64,000 bases of DNA from Leishmania donovani (taxonomy: Eukaryota > Euglenozoa > Kinetoplastea > Trypanosomatida > Trypanosomatidae), in the NCBI RefSeq assembly GCF_000227135.1, contig NC_018245.1, forward strand, positions 515,041 through 579,040. Direction: 5' to 3'. A program made the translations under genes and the position numbers. The notes beneath the pieces are model-generated. The model worked only from the letters and a program-made list of their open reading frames with translations. It had not been told where the DNA came from and ran no database searches. This document shows, one piece after another, positions 39,835 through 51,300 of the stretch (within the stretch, counting starts at the first letter, position 1; each line of letters begins with the position of its first letter).

Positions 39835-42138
39835 ATGCTTAACACGGGCAAGTCCATGACGTTGAATTCACACTACCCGTCCAGTGGCTCTGCGGCGGGC
39901 ATGCCGGCGCCAGGGCTCGCAGTGAGCGCTACTGGACAGTCAGGCCACGGGGACATGGCTTCCTCTCCCTCTATCTCGGTTGACCAAGCGCCGACCACCC
40001 CTGGAAGTGACGCGATTAACTTCTTCGCGAAAGCACTGTCTTCCTACAAGTCGCACTTTGGGGACTCTGCCACCGGCGTCGTGGCCAGCAGCGCCATGCC
40101 CGTGTGCTCCGCCCCGGATACACCCCTCCAGAAGGGAATCAACAGCGGCTACTCTGCTGGGGGTCCGTCGAGGATCTCGTTGTCCGGAAGTGTAGGGGCC
40201 TCGGCGTCATCGTGCGGTTTCGCTGGATCGCCAGCGTTTGCGTCTGGGAACGGCGTCATCGGCGCTGGTGCTGGCTTACACAGCAACTCGTCGTCCTTCG
40301 GTAACAGCCCACAGACGGTGAGCATCACGCCGCTTGTGAAGTTCGGCTCACCGTCTTCGGCGTGCACCGTGGCGCGGCCGGCTTCGCCCTCCGCTGCTGA
40401 TGGGGTAGCCTGTGGCGGCGAGGCCGCCGTTGCAAGCGACATTGTGAATGCCCCGGAACCTATGAGGCCCACATGTATCCGTAACTTGGTGGACGGCGTT
40501 GGCGCGCCGTTTCAGGCGATCTACTCGTCTTCGTCGTCGTCGACGTCCTCGGCTCCCAGCCCACTCGCGCAAACGACTTCGTCGCCGCAATGCGGCGGGA
40601 ACACCAGCTGCGTCTCCCCCAGCGGCACCTGCTCTCTTCTCTTTGAAGCGGAGGTGAACATCTCTAGCCCGAACACAGAAACGGCGTCAGCCGCGCAGGC
40701 GCTTGACAAGGACGCGCTCGGTGAGACTCACCAGTGCACCTTCATCTCTCCCCCCGAGAACAATGCCAAAGCCGGCGAGGGCAGGACGCGCTCGCCCAAG
40801 ACGCCAAGCCGCGGCGATCCTTCCAAGTCATGTGGCTCGGCGCCGTCGGCCAAGTCGAACCTGCATGCAGATCACGCGGCGGCACCGCCGAAGAACTCCC
40901 CGAACCATTCGAAGCAGCGACAGCAGCGCGCCGGCGCCGCGTCACGGCGTCAGCATGTGAGCGGCAGCAACTGCTCCCTCTCCACTGGCCAGCTGGCTGC
41001 TGAAAGTCTGCAGAAAGGCGGCAGCAGCCCCACCAGCCAGGGCGAGCTTGTTAGCGTCTACGATTCAGATTTCGAGACATTGCTATCTATTCCAGCGTCG
41101 CAGGTGCTGCACCGCCCAAACCCGGCTCTGGGCGTGTCGCGGCTCGTGCTGTGCCGCAAGTTCAATCTTGAGAACCCCCAAAGCTGCTCGAAGGGCGACA
41201 TGTGCAAGTTCGTGCACGCCGATATCCGCAAAGCGTCGCGGTGCAGCATCCACGTCAACTATGCATGGCGCAGCCTCGCCCTGTGCACGTATCCGCGACT
41301 GCCGGCCGGTGATGAGGTCACCGTCCTAGCGCCGAACGAGCGATCGCCGTCGGAGGTGATTCCCAGCGAGCGCATTCTTGTCACGCGCGGCAGCACCAAC
41401 TGGCGGGAGCACACCGCGCCGCTCTCGCACTGCGCGCACTACTACTTCAACCGCATGTGCAACCGCGGCAAGCGCTGCAATTTCATCCACTCCGTGCACG
41501 TGGACCCGAACGTGCAAGGCGACTTCAAGCATGCGCCTGCGCCGAGGGCCGTGGCGCCGATTGCGCCCAAGCCATCAAATTCGGCGGCCTCGCGCGCTGC
41601 AAGCGGAGCGCAGGCTACATCAAACGATTGGCACCACCAGTCCAGCGCTCACCACGGCGGCGCCGCAGCACGGACGGCGCCTTCGGCGAAGCAGCCGCAA
41701 CCGCTGCCGCCGGCGCAGCAGAACAGCGCCAACAACGTCGCCAACGCGGGCGGTGGAATCGCCTACGCCTTCGCGCCGAGTATATTTGCCCTGCCGCCGC
41801 ACGGATGTATGGCGTACCCCCTGCTGAACACCACATCATCGCCGACCGCGATGGGGGTACCGCAGTCGCCGGGTGGCGTAGCAGGGGGCGCACCGTACGT
41901 GATGCTCATGAACAGCGCCGGCCAGCAGGTGGGCTGCAGCTACGTTCCAGCTACCTTGATGCCCTCAACCCCGCAGCAGATGGGCGGCTCCAACGGCGTC
42001 TTCTTGATTGTGCCGACGGCCAACGGGTCTGGTGGGTCATTGGGTGGCAGCGGCGCTCCTCTCGGCAGCCCCGGAGTCCCTGTCTCCCCTCTGGGTCAGT
42101 CTTTCAGCAGTCTGAGCAACGGCCCCGTTAACTGGTGA
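39835..42138 (+). CDS. CCCH zinc-finger protein 1 (putative RNA-binding regulator)
   Basis: Encodes 767 residues. Residues 1-420 are Ser/Ala/Gly-rich and probably disordered. Two CCCH fingers follow. Finger 1 is C440-x10-C451-x5-C457-x3-H461 ('CKFVH'), wider than usual in its first spacing. Finger 2 is a canonical C533-x8-C542-x5-C548-x3-H552 ('CNFIH'). The linker between them is conserved with the paralogue at 54672: 'HVNYxWR', 'LCTYPRxPAG', 'IPSERIL'. 'VHVDPNVQGDFK' follows finger 2. The C-terminal 200 residues are Gly/Ala/Ser/Pro/Gln-rich. CCCH proteins in trypanosomatids typically bind mRNA and control its stability or translation, often between life stages; the target is unknown. Confidence 0.82.
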   Translation: MLNTGKSMTLNSHYPSSGSAAGMPAPGLAVSATGQSGHGDMASSPSISVDQAPTTPGSDAINFFAKALSSYKSHFGDSATGVVASSAMPVCSAPDTPLQKGINSGYSAGGPSRISLSGSVGASASSCGFAGSPAFASGNGVIGAGAGLHSNSSSFGNSPQTVSITPLVKFGSPSSACTVARPASPSAADGVACGGEAAVASDIVNAPEPMRPTCIRNLVDGVGAPFQAIYSSSSSSTSSAPSPLAQTTSSPQCGGNTSCVSPSGTCSLLFEAEVNISSPNTETASAAQALDKDALGETHQCTFISPPENNAKAGEGRTRSPKTPSRGDPSKSCGSAPSAKSNLHADHAAAPPKNSPNHSKQRQQRAGAASRRQHVSGSNCSLSTGQLAAESLQKGGSSPTSQGELVSVYDSDFETLLSIPASQVLHRPNPALGVSRLVLCRKFNLENPQSCSKGDMCKFVHADIRKASRCSIHVNYAWRSLALCTYPRLPAGDEVTVLAPNERSPSEVIPSERILVTRGSTNWREHTAPLSHCAHYYFNRMCNRGKRCNFIHSVHVDPNVQGDFKHAPAPRAVAPIAPKPSNSAASRAASGAQATSNDWHHQSSAHHGGAAARTAPSAKQPQPLPPAQQNSANNVANAGGGIAYAFAPSIFALPPHGCMAYPLLNTTSSPTAMGVPQSPGGVAGGAPYVMLMNSAGQQVGCSYVPATLMPSTPQQMGGSNGVFLIVPTANGSGGSLGGSGAPLGSPGVPVSPLGQSFSSLSNGPVNW

Positions 42139-42379
42139 TTGTATGGACACTTGGGCCGCAGCTGCGGCTGTAGCGGCGAAAAGCGAATACAAGAGGGACG
42201 ATGTGCTTCTGTGTGCCTTGGGAGCGTGGTTCTCTTCGTTTCTCTCAGTGATTTTTTTTTCCTTTATATGTCGACCTCCTCTGTTGTGGCGGCCGTCCCT
42301 GTTCTCCTCTCACTGTCATCCAAAGCCTGTGCATGTGTGTATGTATATACATGTATGTTTATATGTGTATGCATGTACG

Positions 42380-42431
42380 TATATATATATTTATATGTAT
42401 ATACATATATACATATATAAATATATATATA
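42380..42431. repeat. AT-rich inverted repeat, 17-bp perfect arms
   Basis: Arms 42380-42396 and 42415-42431 are exact reverse complements with an 18-nt TA-rich loop that can itself partly pair. It lies 242 bp after the zinc-finger-1 stop codon. Confidence 0.85.
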
Positions 42432-43333
42432 GGGATATTCCACTGACGCTTTTGTGTGCACGTGTACGGGTGGTGCTCTTTTTTTCTGCGTGTTCACGTC
42501 TTCATGCCTTGTAGTTCTTTGTTCTTTTCTATACCTCTGAAGGGAAGTGTGTTGGTACGTTCTGTTCTCCCTCTGTTGCTTTTCTTTTTGCCCGCCCTTT
42601 CTTCCTTCCTCCCTCTCTCCTCCCTCCTCCTTCCTCGGCTTATCGGTAGTAGTCGTTGTTTCGTGTGCGGTTGTTGCTCTTTTCATTTTCGCCTTTGATT
42701 TTTCGCTGTTTCTGTCTGTGTCGTGTTTTCGCGTTGCGATTTTTTTTCATGTTCGTTATCATTTAGAGGTGCCTCTGTTGAAACGACGCGGGGATGCGTA
42801 GGGAGGTGGAGATGTGCACATTCGTCGGTGCCGGTGTGTGTGTGCTCCCTCTCTGCCGCTGCCTCTGCATCTTGCTGTGCTTTCTGTTCGGCTTCACTTT
42901 ATCTTACGCATGTGTCCTTTTCCTTTTTCCCATGTTGTGTCCCTCGATGGATGTACATGCTTGAATTCATTGATGGGTGCGGTGCCGGCTGGGATTATCA
43001 ACGAAAAGAAAGGAAAAACAACAAACAATGTTGACCTCCTTGTCTTCCTTCTGCATCAATATTTTGCGCTCAACGCGCCTCTCCGTCTTTGCCTTCTCTA
43101 GTACTGCTGCTGCTGCTGCTCTCAGCGTCGCCTCGGTACAGCGGGACATCAGTCGGCAGCTGAGGATGCACCCACACGCACACGTACCCACCGACGCACA
43201 TACACACGCGGAAAAACAGCACCCAAAGAAAGGACCAACAAAAAACGACGGGCAAAAACAGTACAGCTGAACAACAACAACCCTTAAAAAAACGCTAACA
43301 GGTCAAACCAAGTAAAAAACAAACCAAACACGG

Positions 43334-43358
43334 ACACACACACACACACACACACACA
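43334..43358. repeat. (AC)n microsatellite
   Basis: A short CA run in the zinc-finger spacer. Confidence 0.9.
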
Positions 43359-43608
43359 AAGTAGCTCATCTAAAATTCAAAATTTTTCTGTGTGTTTCTC
43401 AAGTGTATGTGTGGAGGAAGGGGAGGGGGAATGTTTTTTTTTTTCTAATTCTTTTTTTTCGCGTGTGCATTTGTGCCCGTGCGTTTAGACCTTTCACGGT
43501 TGTTGATTTTGTTCTGCAAGTCATCTTGTTTTTTTTCCCCCTTTATCTTTCGTGCACCCGTGATGAAGGGGGTGGGGAGGAGACCGCGGTACGTGGTTTC
43601 TTAAGGTG

Positions 43609-43714
43609 CACTGCCCGCTCTGTGTGCACGAAAGCCAAGCAGCCTCCCCCTATCCCCTGCCAATGCCGAACCACCTCTGGTGGTGCCACGGCTAAGCGCC
43701 TGCGACGTCGGGGA
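43609..43714 (+). mobile_element. SIDER2-like fragment D1 (left contig)
   Basis: Starts inside the element at 'TGCCCGCTCTGTG' without the 'ACACCCCTCAGTG' head and runs into the gap. The same sequence with the same 5' flank is repeated after the gap, so it is probably not a separate copy. Confidence 0.6.
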
Positions 43715-43813
43715 NNNNNNNNNNNNNNNNNNNNNNNNNNNNNNNNNNNNNNNNNNNNNNNNNNNNNNNNNNNNNNNNNNNNNNNNNNNNNNNNNNNNNN
43801 NNNNNNNNNNNNN
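43715..43813. other. Assembly gap (99 N) with 283-bp duplicated flank
   Basis: Bases 43432-43714 recur as 43814-44096 (offset 382) with no difference seen. This is best explained as two overlapping contig ends that were not merged. Confidence 0.9.
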
Positions 43814-43889
43814 TGTTTTTTTTTTTCTAATTCTTTTTTTTCGCGTGTGCATTTGTGCCCGTGCGTTTAGACCTTTCACGGTTGTTGAT

Positions 43890-44255
43890 TTTGTTCTGCA
43901 AGTCATCTTGTTTTTTTTCCCCCTTTATCTTTCGTGCACCCGTGATGAAGGGGGTGGGGAGGAGACCGCGGTACGTGGTTTCTTAAGGTGCACTGCCCGC
44001 TCTGTGTGCACGAAAGCCAAGCAGCCTCCCCCTATCCCCTGCCAATGCCGAACCACCTCTGGTGGTGCCACGGCTAAGCGCCTGCGACGTCGGGGAGTCA
44101 AAGCGCTTCATCGCTGTTGATGTCGGCGGTGATGTCCTGGATGGCACCGTGCCGGAGCGACCTGCGACGGTGGGCACGCTTGTGCCATCCATGTGCCGGC
44201 GACGTGTCGGCGTCGCTCGAACGCGTATCCCACCCCCGGCCCACGCACTGCCTTA
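43890..44255 (+). repeat. 366-bp tandem duplication, unit 1 (includes truncated SIDER2 copy D1)
   Basis: The segment from 'TTTGTTCTGCAAG' to 'CACTGCCTTA' is repeated immediately from 44256 with period 366. The right breakpoint falls inside the SIDER2-like element. Unit 2 continues past that point (across a gap) into the full 3' half of the element. Confidence 0.8.
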
Positions 44256-44359
44256 TTTGTTCTGCAAGTCATCTTGTTTTTTTTCCCCCTTTATCTTTCG
44301 TGCACCCGTGATGAAGGGGGTGGGGAGGAGACCGCGGTACGTGGTTTCTTAAGGTGCAC

Positions 44360-45103
44360 TGCCCGCTCTGTGTGCACGAAAGCCAAGCAGCCTCCCCCTA
44401 TCCCCTGCCAATGCCGAACCACCTCTGGTGGTGCCACGGCTAAGCGCCTGCGACGTCGGGGAGTCAAAGCGCTTCATCGCTGTTGATGTCGGCGGTGATG
44501 TCCTGGATGGCACCGTGCCGGAGCGACCTGCGACGGTGGGCACGCTTGTGCCATCCATGTGCCGGCGACGTGTCGGCGTCGCTCGAACGCGTATCCCACC
44601 CCCGGCCCACGNNNNNNNNNNNNNNNNNNNNNNNNNNNNNNNNNNNNNNNNNNNNNNNNNNNNNNNNNNNNNNNNNNNNNNNNNNNNNNNNNNNNNNNNN
44701 NNNNNNNNNNATGGCACCGTGCCGGAGCGACCTGCGACGGTGGGCACGCTTGTGCCATCCATGTGCCGGCGACGTGTCGGCGTCGCTCGAACGCGTATCC
44801 CACCCCCGGCCCACGCACTGCCTTACTGGCGTGAGGGGCCTGAGTGCCACCCCGAGGGGGATGTACACCAGGTGTGGTGACCGGCATGATGGGGGAGCCG
44901 CTGTGAGGCGACCTGCGGAGCCGAGTGTGGGTAGAGTTCGAGCTCGAGGCCGAGGCCGAGGCCGTGCTCAGGTGGCTGAGTGGACGCAGTGCTGTAAGGC
45001 GCGTGCCCCCAGGGCTGCTTGGCACGACGCGATGGTGCCTGTGACGGGCCAAGAGGCTGGGGGTAGAGTGGAGTTTGACGCATATGGCAGCGAAACGGGT
45101 ACG
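44360..45103 (+). mobile_element. SIDER2-like copy D2, 5'-truncated, with internal gap
   Basis: Runs from 'TGCCCGCTCTGTG' (44360) through the gap at 44612-44710 to a diverged end near 45103 ('GAAACGGGTACG'). The 3' end differs from copies B, E and F after 'GCGATGGTGCCTG', so it is an independent or older copy. Confidence 0.6.
44612..44710. other. Assembly gap (99 N) with 105-bp duplicated flank
   Basis: Bases 44507-44611 recur as 44711-44815, as expected for unmerged contig overlap. Confidence 0.9.
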
Positions 45104-45286
45104 CTGACGAAACAGAACCTAAATCTCAATGTATATGCTACGCGCCAAGCTTGTTCTTCGTTTAGTGATTCTCATCCTTCGTGTTCTCAGCCTCCCTCTT
45201 TTTGTTTTGTCTTGTCGTCTTCCATTGTTTTTTTTTTTTCACTGTTGGCTTCTTTTTTAATGTGTCGTTCTTTTCACTGTGCCATA

Positions 45287-45303
45287 CCCCCCCCCCCCCC
45301 CCC
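45287..45303. repeat. Poly-C tract (17 nt)
   Basis: A 17-base C homopolymer, followed 58 bp later by a CA microsatellite (45362-45387). Confidence 0.9.
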
Positions 45304-45361
45304 AACACTCACAACCACATGGGCTGGAAGAAGGACGGAAGAAGAAGTAGCTAATTCGATG

Positions 45362-45387
45362 CACACACACACACACACACACACACA
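45362..45387. repeat. (CA)n microsatellite
   Basis: Thirteen CA units. Confidence 0.9.
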
Positions 45388-46318
45388 TTAGGGATGGAAT
45401 AAAAAAATGTGAATGATGGTGATGCACGCTTGCGTGCGTGTGCTCCCGCATTCGGCGCTGTTGTGTATCACTGCTCTGTGTGTAGCTTTTCTTGTTCTCT
45501 GTTCGATCTTGCACTTTGCTGAGCTGCTTTTCCTTGATTGCTTGCCCTTGCCAGATTTTTTTTTGTGCTTTCCCTTCTCTGTGCAGCGCAACCAAGCGCG
45601 TATGGATCTACGGGTTTGTGGGAGTGCGCGCTTAGAGGCAGAATGACGGAGGTGCGCACTCCTCGCCCCCTGCCATACCCAAATGGGCAACGTGCTTCTG
45701 CATCGATCAGATCGCGCACATTTGTCTTTCTCTTAGCGTGCACTTCCCCAGGTACCTTCCTGTCTCACACCTCTGTCCCCGCGTATCCCTACTATCCCAC
45801 CCTCTCTCTCTACATCGCTTTATGTTTTACTTTTTTTTTTGGCGACCCTCTGACCTCTTCTCTCAAACGGCACAGGCTAACATGGAAAGACAAAATAAGA
45901 GAACAACAACACGAGGGGAAGTGGTGCCACACACCATATCAACGAGACAGTGACTTGTTAACATGAACACACCCACACGCATGTAATATACATGTACTCG
46001 AGCGAACTAGAGGCAGACTCTTCTACGTGCATGTGCGTGTGTGTATGCGTGCGTTGGGCGACTCACCCCTTCAACGAATCACTGCCACCTCCTCCCTTTC
46101 CCAAGCACGCTTCCACGGCTTGTGATGCTCTCTGTCTATTGCCTTTCCTTCTCGGCCCTGTCAGCGCTCTCGTGTGTTGCCTCCCACTGCGCTCCCGCAG
46201 CCTTGCCGCGCACCACTCCCTCTTTTCGCTTCTCCAACTCTTATCTTTGCAGCTTCGCCCACCACGTGCCCAGTGTATGCTCCCTCTCATACACACACGC
46301 GCACATCTTCGACTCCCC

Positions 46319-47063
46319 ACACCCCTCAGTGCATGGCATCCGCTGCCCGCTCTGTGTGCACGAAAGCCAAGCAGCCTCCCCCTATCCCCTGCCAATGCCG
46401 AACCACCTCTGGTGGTGCCACGGCTAAGCGCCTGCGACGTCGGGGAGTCAAAGCGCTTCATCGCTGTTGATGTCGGCGGTGATGTCCTGGATGGCACCGT
46501 GCCGGAGCGACCTGCGACGGTGGGCACGCTTGTGCCATCCATGTGCCGGCGACGTGTCGGCGTCGCTCGAACGCGTATCCCACCCCCGGCCCACGCACTG
46601 CCTTACTGGCGTGAGGGGCCTGAGTGCCACCCCGAGGGGGATGTACACCAGGTGTGGTGNNNNNNNNNNNNNNNNNNNNNNNNNNNNNNNNNNNNNNNNN
46701 NNNNNNNNNNNNNNNNNNNNNNNNNNNNNNNNNNNNNNNNNNNNNNNNNNNNNNNNNNCCACGCACTGCCTTACTGGCGTGAGGGGCCTGAGTGCCACCC
46801 CGAGGGGGATGTACACCAGGTGTGGTGACCGGCATGATGGGGGAGCCGCTGTGAGGCGACCTGCGGAGCCGAGTGTGGGTAGAGTTCGAGCTCGAGGCCG
46901 AGGCCGAGGCCGTGCTCAGGTGGCTGAGTGGACGCAGTGCTGTAAGGCGCGTGCCCCCAGGGCTGCTTGGCACGACGCGATGGTGCCTGCGACGGTCCCG
47001 GGGCGGGGTGTTGGGGGCCGAGTGGCGCTTGACCTCGTGCTGTACGGCAGCGACATGGGCACG
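46319..47063 (+). mobile_element. SIDER2-like copy E (complete), with internal gap
   Basis: Has the 'ACACCCCTCAGTG' start and the full set of blocks seen in copy B; the gap at 46660-46758 adds a repeated 69-bp flank. The 3' flank (47064-47205) matches the flank of copy B. Confidence 0.68.
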
Positions 47064-47328
47064 TTGAACGAAACCGGAAAAGTGGGCCGCACACATACAG
47101 GCAAAGCATAGAAAGAAAGCTGCGCATCATTGCGAGGTGCTCAGCGTTGCGTTTGGTGTCTCTTGCGTTTCTGCCGCTGCTTCATCTCTCTCTCTTTCTG
47201 TGTGCCTGCGCGGGTCCTTCCCCTCTTCCTTTTCTCCCGTTTTCGTTTGGGAGGGGGAGTGCATTGCAGAAAAGGGAATTATCAAAGAGGCTGAGGGTGC
47301 CCTGTGGAAAACCGCCAAAAGCGACACA
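46453..47328 (+). repeat. 708-bp tandem duplication, unit 1
   Basis: Runs from 'GCGCTTCATCGC' inside SIDER2 copy E to 'AAAAGCGACACA' in its 3' flank. After removing the 168 bp of gap plus duplicated overlap, its length is exactly 708 bp, identical to unit 2. Confidence 0.8.
46660..46758. other. Assembly gap (99 N) with 69-bp duplicated flank
   Basis: Bases 46591-46659 recur as 46759-46827. Confidence 0.9.
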
Positions 47329-48036
47329 GCGCTTCATCGCTGTTGATGTCGGCGGTGATGTCCTGGATGGCACCGTGCCGGAGCGACCTGCGACGGTGGG
47401 CACGCTTGTGCCATCCATGTGCCGGCGACGTGTCGGCGTCGCTCGAACGCGTATCCCACCCCCGGCCCACGCACTGCCTTACTGGCGTGAGGGGCCTGAG
47501 TGCCACCCCGAGGGGGATGTACACCAGGTGTGGTGACCGGCATGATGGGGGAGCCGCTGTGAGGCGACCTGCGGAGCCGAGTGTGGGTAGAGTTCGAGCT
47601 CGAGGCCGAGGCCGAGGCCGTGCTCAGGTGGCTGAGTGGACGCAGTGCTGTAAGGCGCGTGCCCCCAGGGCTGCTTGGCACGACGCGATGGTGCCTGCGA
47701 CGGTCCCGGGGCGGGGTGTTGGGGGCCGAGTGGCGCTTGACCTCGTGCTGTACGGCAGCGACATGGGCACGTTGAACGAAACCGGAAAAGTGGGCCGCAC
47801 ACATACAGGCAAAGCATAGAAAGAAAGCTGCGCATCATTGCGAGGTGCTCAGCGTTGCGTTTGGTGTCTCTTGCGTTTCTGCCGCTGCTTCATCTCTCTC
47901 TCTTTCTGTGTGCCTGCGCGGGTCCTTCCCCTCTTCCTTTTCTCCCGTTTTCGTTTGGGAGGGGGAGTGCATTGCAGAAAAGGGAATTATCAAAGAGGCT
48001 GAGGGTGCCCTGTGGAAAACCGCCAAAAGCGACACA
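47329..48036 (+). repeat. 708-bp tandem duplication, unit 2 (includes 5'-truncated SIDER2 copy F, 47329-47771)
   Basis: A direct repeat of the preceding unit with no difference noticed by eye. The junction joins the flank 'AAAAGCGACACA' directly to the SIDER2 interior 'GCGCTTCATCGC'. The unit carries the 3' two-thirds of a SIDER2 element plus about 265 bp of flank. Confidence 0.8.
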
Positions 48037-48219
48037 ATATGCTGCTATCGGTGTGTGAAGTAAAAAAGAACAAACAAGCAGCGCGCACCTTTCCTCTCCT
48101 TTCTATTTCACATCGGAAACTGCCCCCTCCCTCTTTCCTCTCCGCTCTCGCTCACCTATTCACGCACACGCCCACATGTCTCCGTACGCGGTCGGCATCG
48201 AAGACCGTGTTTCAAGGAA

Positions 48220-48318
48220 NNNNNNNNNNNNNNNNNNNNNNNNNNNNNNNNNNNNNNNNNNNNNNNNNNNNNNNNNNNNNNNNNNNNNNNNNNNNNNNNN
48301 NNNNNNNNNNNNNNNNNN
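48220..48318. other. Assembly gap (99 N) with 325-bp duplicated flank
   Basis: Bases 47895-48219 recur as 48319-48643 (offset 424), with no difference noticed. Confidence 0.9.
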
Positions 48319-51300
48319 TCTCTCTCTTTCTGTGTGCCTGCGCGGGTCCTTCCCCTCTTCCTTTTCTCCCGTTTTCGTTTGGGAGGGGGAGTGCATTGCA
48401 GAAAAGGGAATTATCAAAGAGGCTGAGGGTGCCCTGTGGAAAACCGCCAAAAGCGACACAATATGCTGCTATCGGTGTGTGAAGTAAAAAAGAACAAACA
48501 AGCAGCGCGCACCTTTCCTCTCCTTTCTATTTCACATCGGAAACTGCCCCCTCCCTCTTTCCTCTCCGCTCTCGCTCACCTATTCACGCACACGCCCACA
48601 TGTCTCCGTACGCGGTCGGCATCGAAGACCGTGTTTCAAGGAATGGATCGCGTCGACTTGACTGTTACTCTTTCTCTCTTATCTGTTATGCGTGTGCCGG
48701 CGCGTCGCGTGATTCTCTCCCTCGGAGCATATCTTTGCGTTTCTTGTGAGCCATCGTATTCCTCTTTCTGCGCTCGTTTCCCGTGCCATGTGACTTTATG
48801 TTGCTCCAGCAGCCTCTACACCCCTTTCTCGTTCCTTTCCTCTTGTGCATCTCTTTTCACGGGTATGACCGCACACACGCGCTTGCGCACGCACACGCAA
48901 TGAACGCTGAGTTGTCCCCTTTTTATCATTTTTTTCTCAGGCCCGTTGGACTCTCTGGATTTCATTTTGTGTTTTCTGCTTTGCCGTGCTGCGCTCTCCA
49001 TCTGTCTCCCGTCTTGCACCCGCTCGTGTATGGAAACCCTCTTCCTCCAACGCGCGCGCACACACCGATGCGTGCTTCTCTTGGTTGCGCTCCCTTAGGG
49101 AGCGTTCGCGTATGACACATGAGTGCGTGTGTGTGTGTGTGCTGGCTTGTGCAATTGCTTGCATACGCACCCCCTAACTTCGCCATCTGTTGCTGCTCTG
49201 TCTCACAGCGTCTCTTTTTCGCTGTGCGCAGAGAAGAAGGATCTCGCGAAAAAGCGCAGCACCAACGAAAACAAAAAAAGAAAGAGGTCTAAGTGAGAAC
49301 ACAGGAGCGCATGTGCGGGGAAGCAAGCAAGAAACACCACAAAGACTGAGCGGCGCGATGGCCCTGAGCAACATGCCTTGGGACTTTTTTGTTGCACTGG
49401 TCAGTCGAGAGCAAGTGTGGGGTCGGGGGTCGGACGCGGTGCAGCCTGCTGTCGCATAGGGGCGTAGCTCGACACGTCGTTCTCATCAATGCCCGCTCTC
49501 CGTTGCCGTCGCTTCCTCTTCCTGACATCCTCTATGTAGCTCCTTCATCCGGTTGTCAAGTTCCAAGCACCGCCACGGCTGCATGCTCGTCCTGGACTAG
49601 TGAAGAATAAAGGTATCACCACTTTGTGAGCCGCCAGGCCGCCCGCCGCGTATGTGGGCATGCGCGAATCTGTCTGCAGCGATCCTCTTCCTCTTTCCCT
49701 CTTCTGTGTCTCACGCACGAACGCACAAAACGGCCACAACAGAGTTCACTAGCACCGTGTGCCTTTCTCGTAGTGTTGTCATCTCGCCATTACGATCTCC
49801 CAGCTCAGTCGCTTGTCCTGGTATCGCCCTGCCACGACCATCGCCCTCTCCAACAGCCCTACTTTTTTTGCCTTCTTCCCGCCCTTTTCCCGAGTGCGTG
49901 CGCTGTCGCTGTTGTCTCTGTTCCCTGGCTATCCATCATCCATCCGCACTCTTAGACCCACATACGCCAGCATCCCACCTCCTCCTCCGTCTCGCCTTTC
50001 CACCTTCCCTCAAGCCAGACACAGGAAGCAAACAAGGAGAGAGAGCACACCCCGCCCACGCGAGCGTAATCCGCATACCCACAAAACAGCAAACAAACAA
50101 ATAACCGGATCGACAGTGACCACAGAAGAAAATACAACGAAAAAAAGAAGTAACGAAGAAGCGCTGATCAAGCCTGCTTTCACGCTACTCCAACGCTGTC
50201 TCTTGGTTAAAACCTTTGCCGCTTCCTTCTCTCTCCTTTTACGTTTTTTTTTTTTTCCTGTTTTCCTTGCTGTGTGTGTGTGTGTGTGTGTCTTTTTCGA
50301 TTCTCTCTACCTTGTTTGTTCTCCCTACTTCCCTCCCTCCACTTGCTGTGTTTCTCTCTCTGTGTGCGTGTGCGTGTGTGTGCATTTCTGTGTGTCTTGT
50401 TTGTTTGTTATCTGAGCACTTTCGCCTCCACCTCTTCGTCTCTTGTTTTTTCCCCCTTTTTCATCTCTGCCCATCACACAGAGCGCGTGTGTGACCCCAC
50501 TCTCCCCGTTTTCTCGGAGTTGTCTTCTTTTTTTTTTGTAGGTTCAATCCCGACCTCCCGTCTTGAAACTGAAAGAACACAAAGAAAAGCAGCAGGGAAG
50601 GGGAACTCTATCTAAACTCTGCCTGTTTCCCTCGCTGTTTTCACACGGGTGTGCCCTTGCTTTCTTAAACGTTTTTGCGCTGCTCTTCGTTTCCGTCTCT
50701 TTCTCTCTCTCCCGCTGATTCTCCGGTTTGTGTGTGCTCGTGCGTTTGTGTTTTTCTCTCTCGCTTCTCTCTCACCTGCGCCCATCGAAGCATCCTTGCA
50801 TGTGCTTCCACCTGGGTGCTTCCTGGGTAGGCGACAAACTGCAGCCGCTGCTTTTTCTTTGTGCACGAGCATTCCGCGCGTCTATATTTTAGCCCCGAAA
50901 CCTTTTCGCCTCCTGCTCCTCTCTTTTTTTTTGTTAGGCTTACTTTTCTCCTCCTCTCTTCCTGCGCGTTGAGTGCCTTTCTTTTCCTGTTTTATGTTTT
51001 GCGTAGGCTCGTGGAGTTCGCAAGAAGATCAAAGAAAAAATAAGATCAGTGAGCTCAGCGAAAAGAGACAGAAAGTGTACTTTTACGAACCCTCGCGAGC
51101 ATTACGCAGCACCATCATCATTGTCATCGCTTACTCGCACACACACCATCACTCACGCACGTCCACGTCTGCGACGGACGCACACAACAGGATTGAGAGG
51201 GGTGTATTCCAGCCTCTTTCTCTATTCTTCCATTCTTCGCTTTATTTTCCCATTTCTCGCGTCTAGCTGTACCGTTGACCTCGTGAGCACTTCTTCACCG

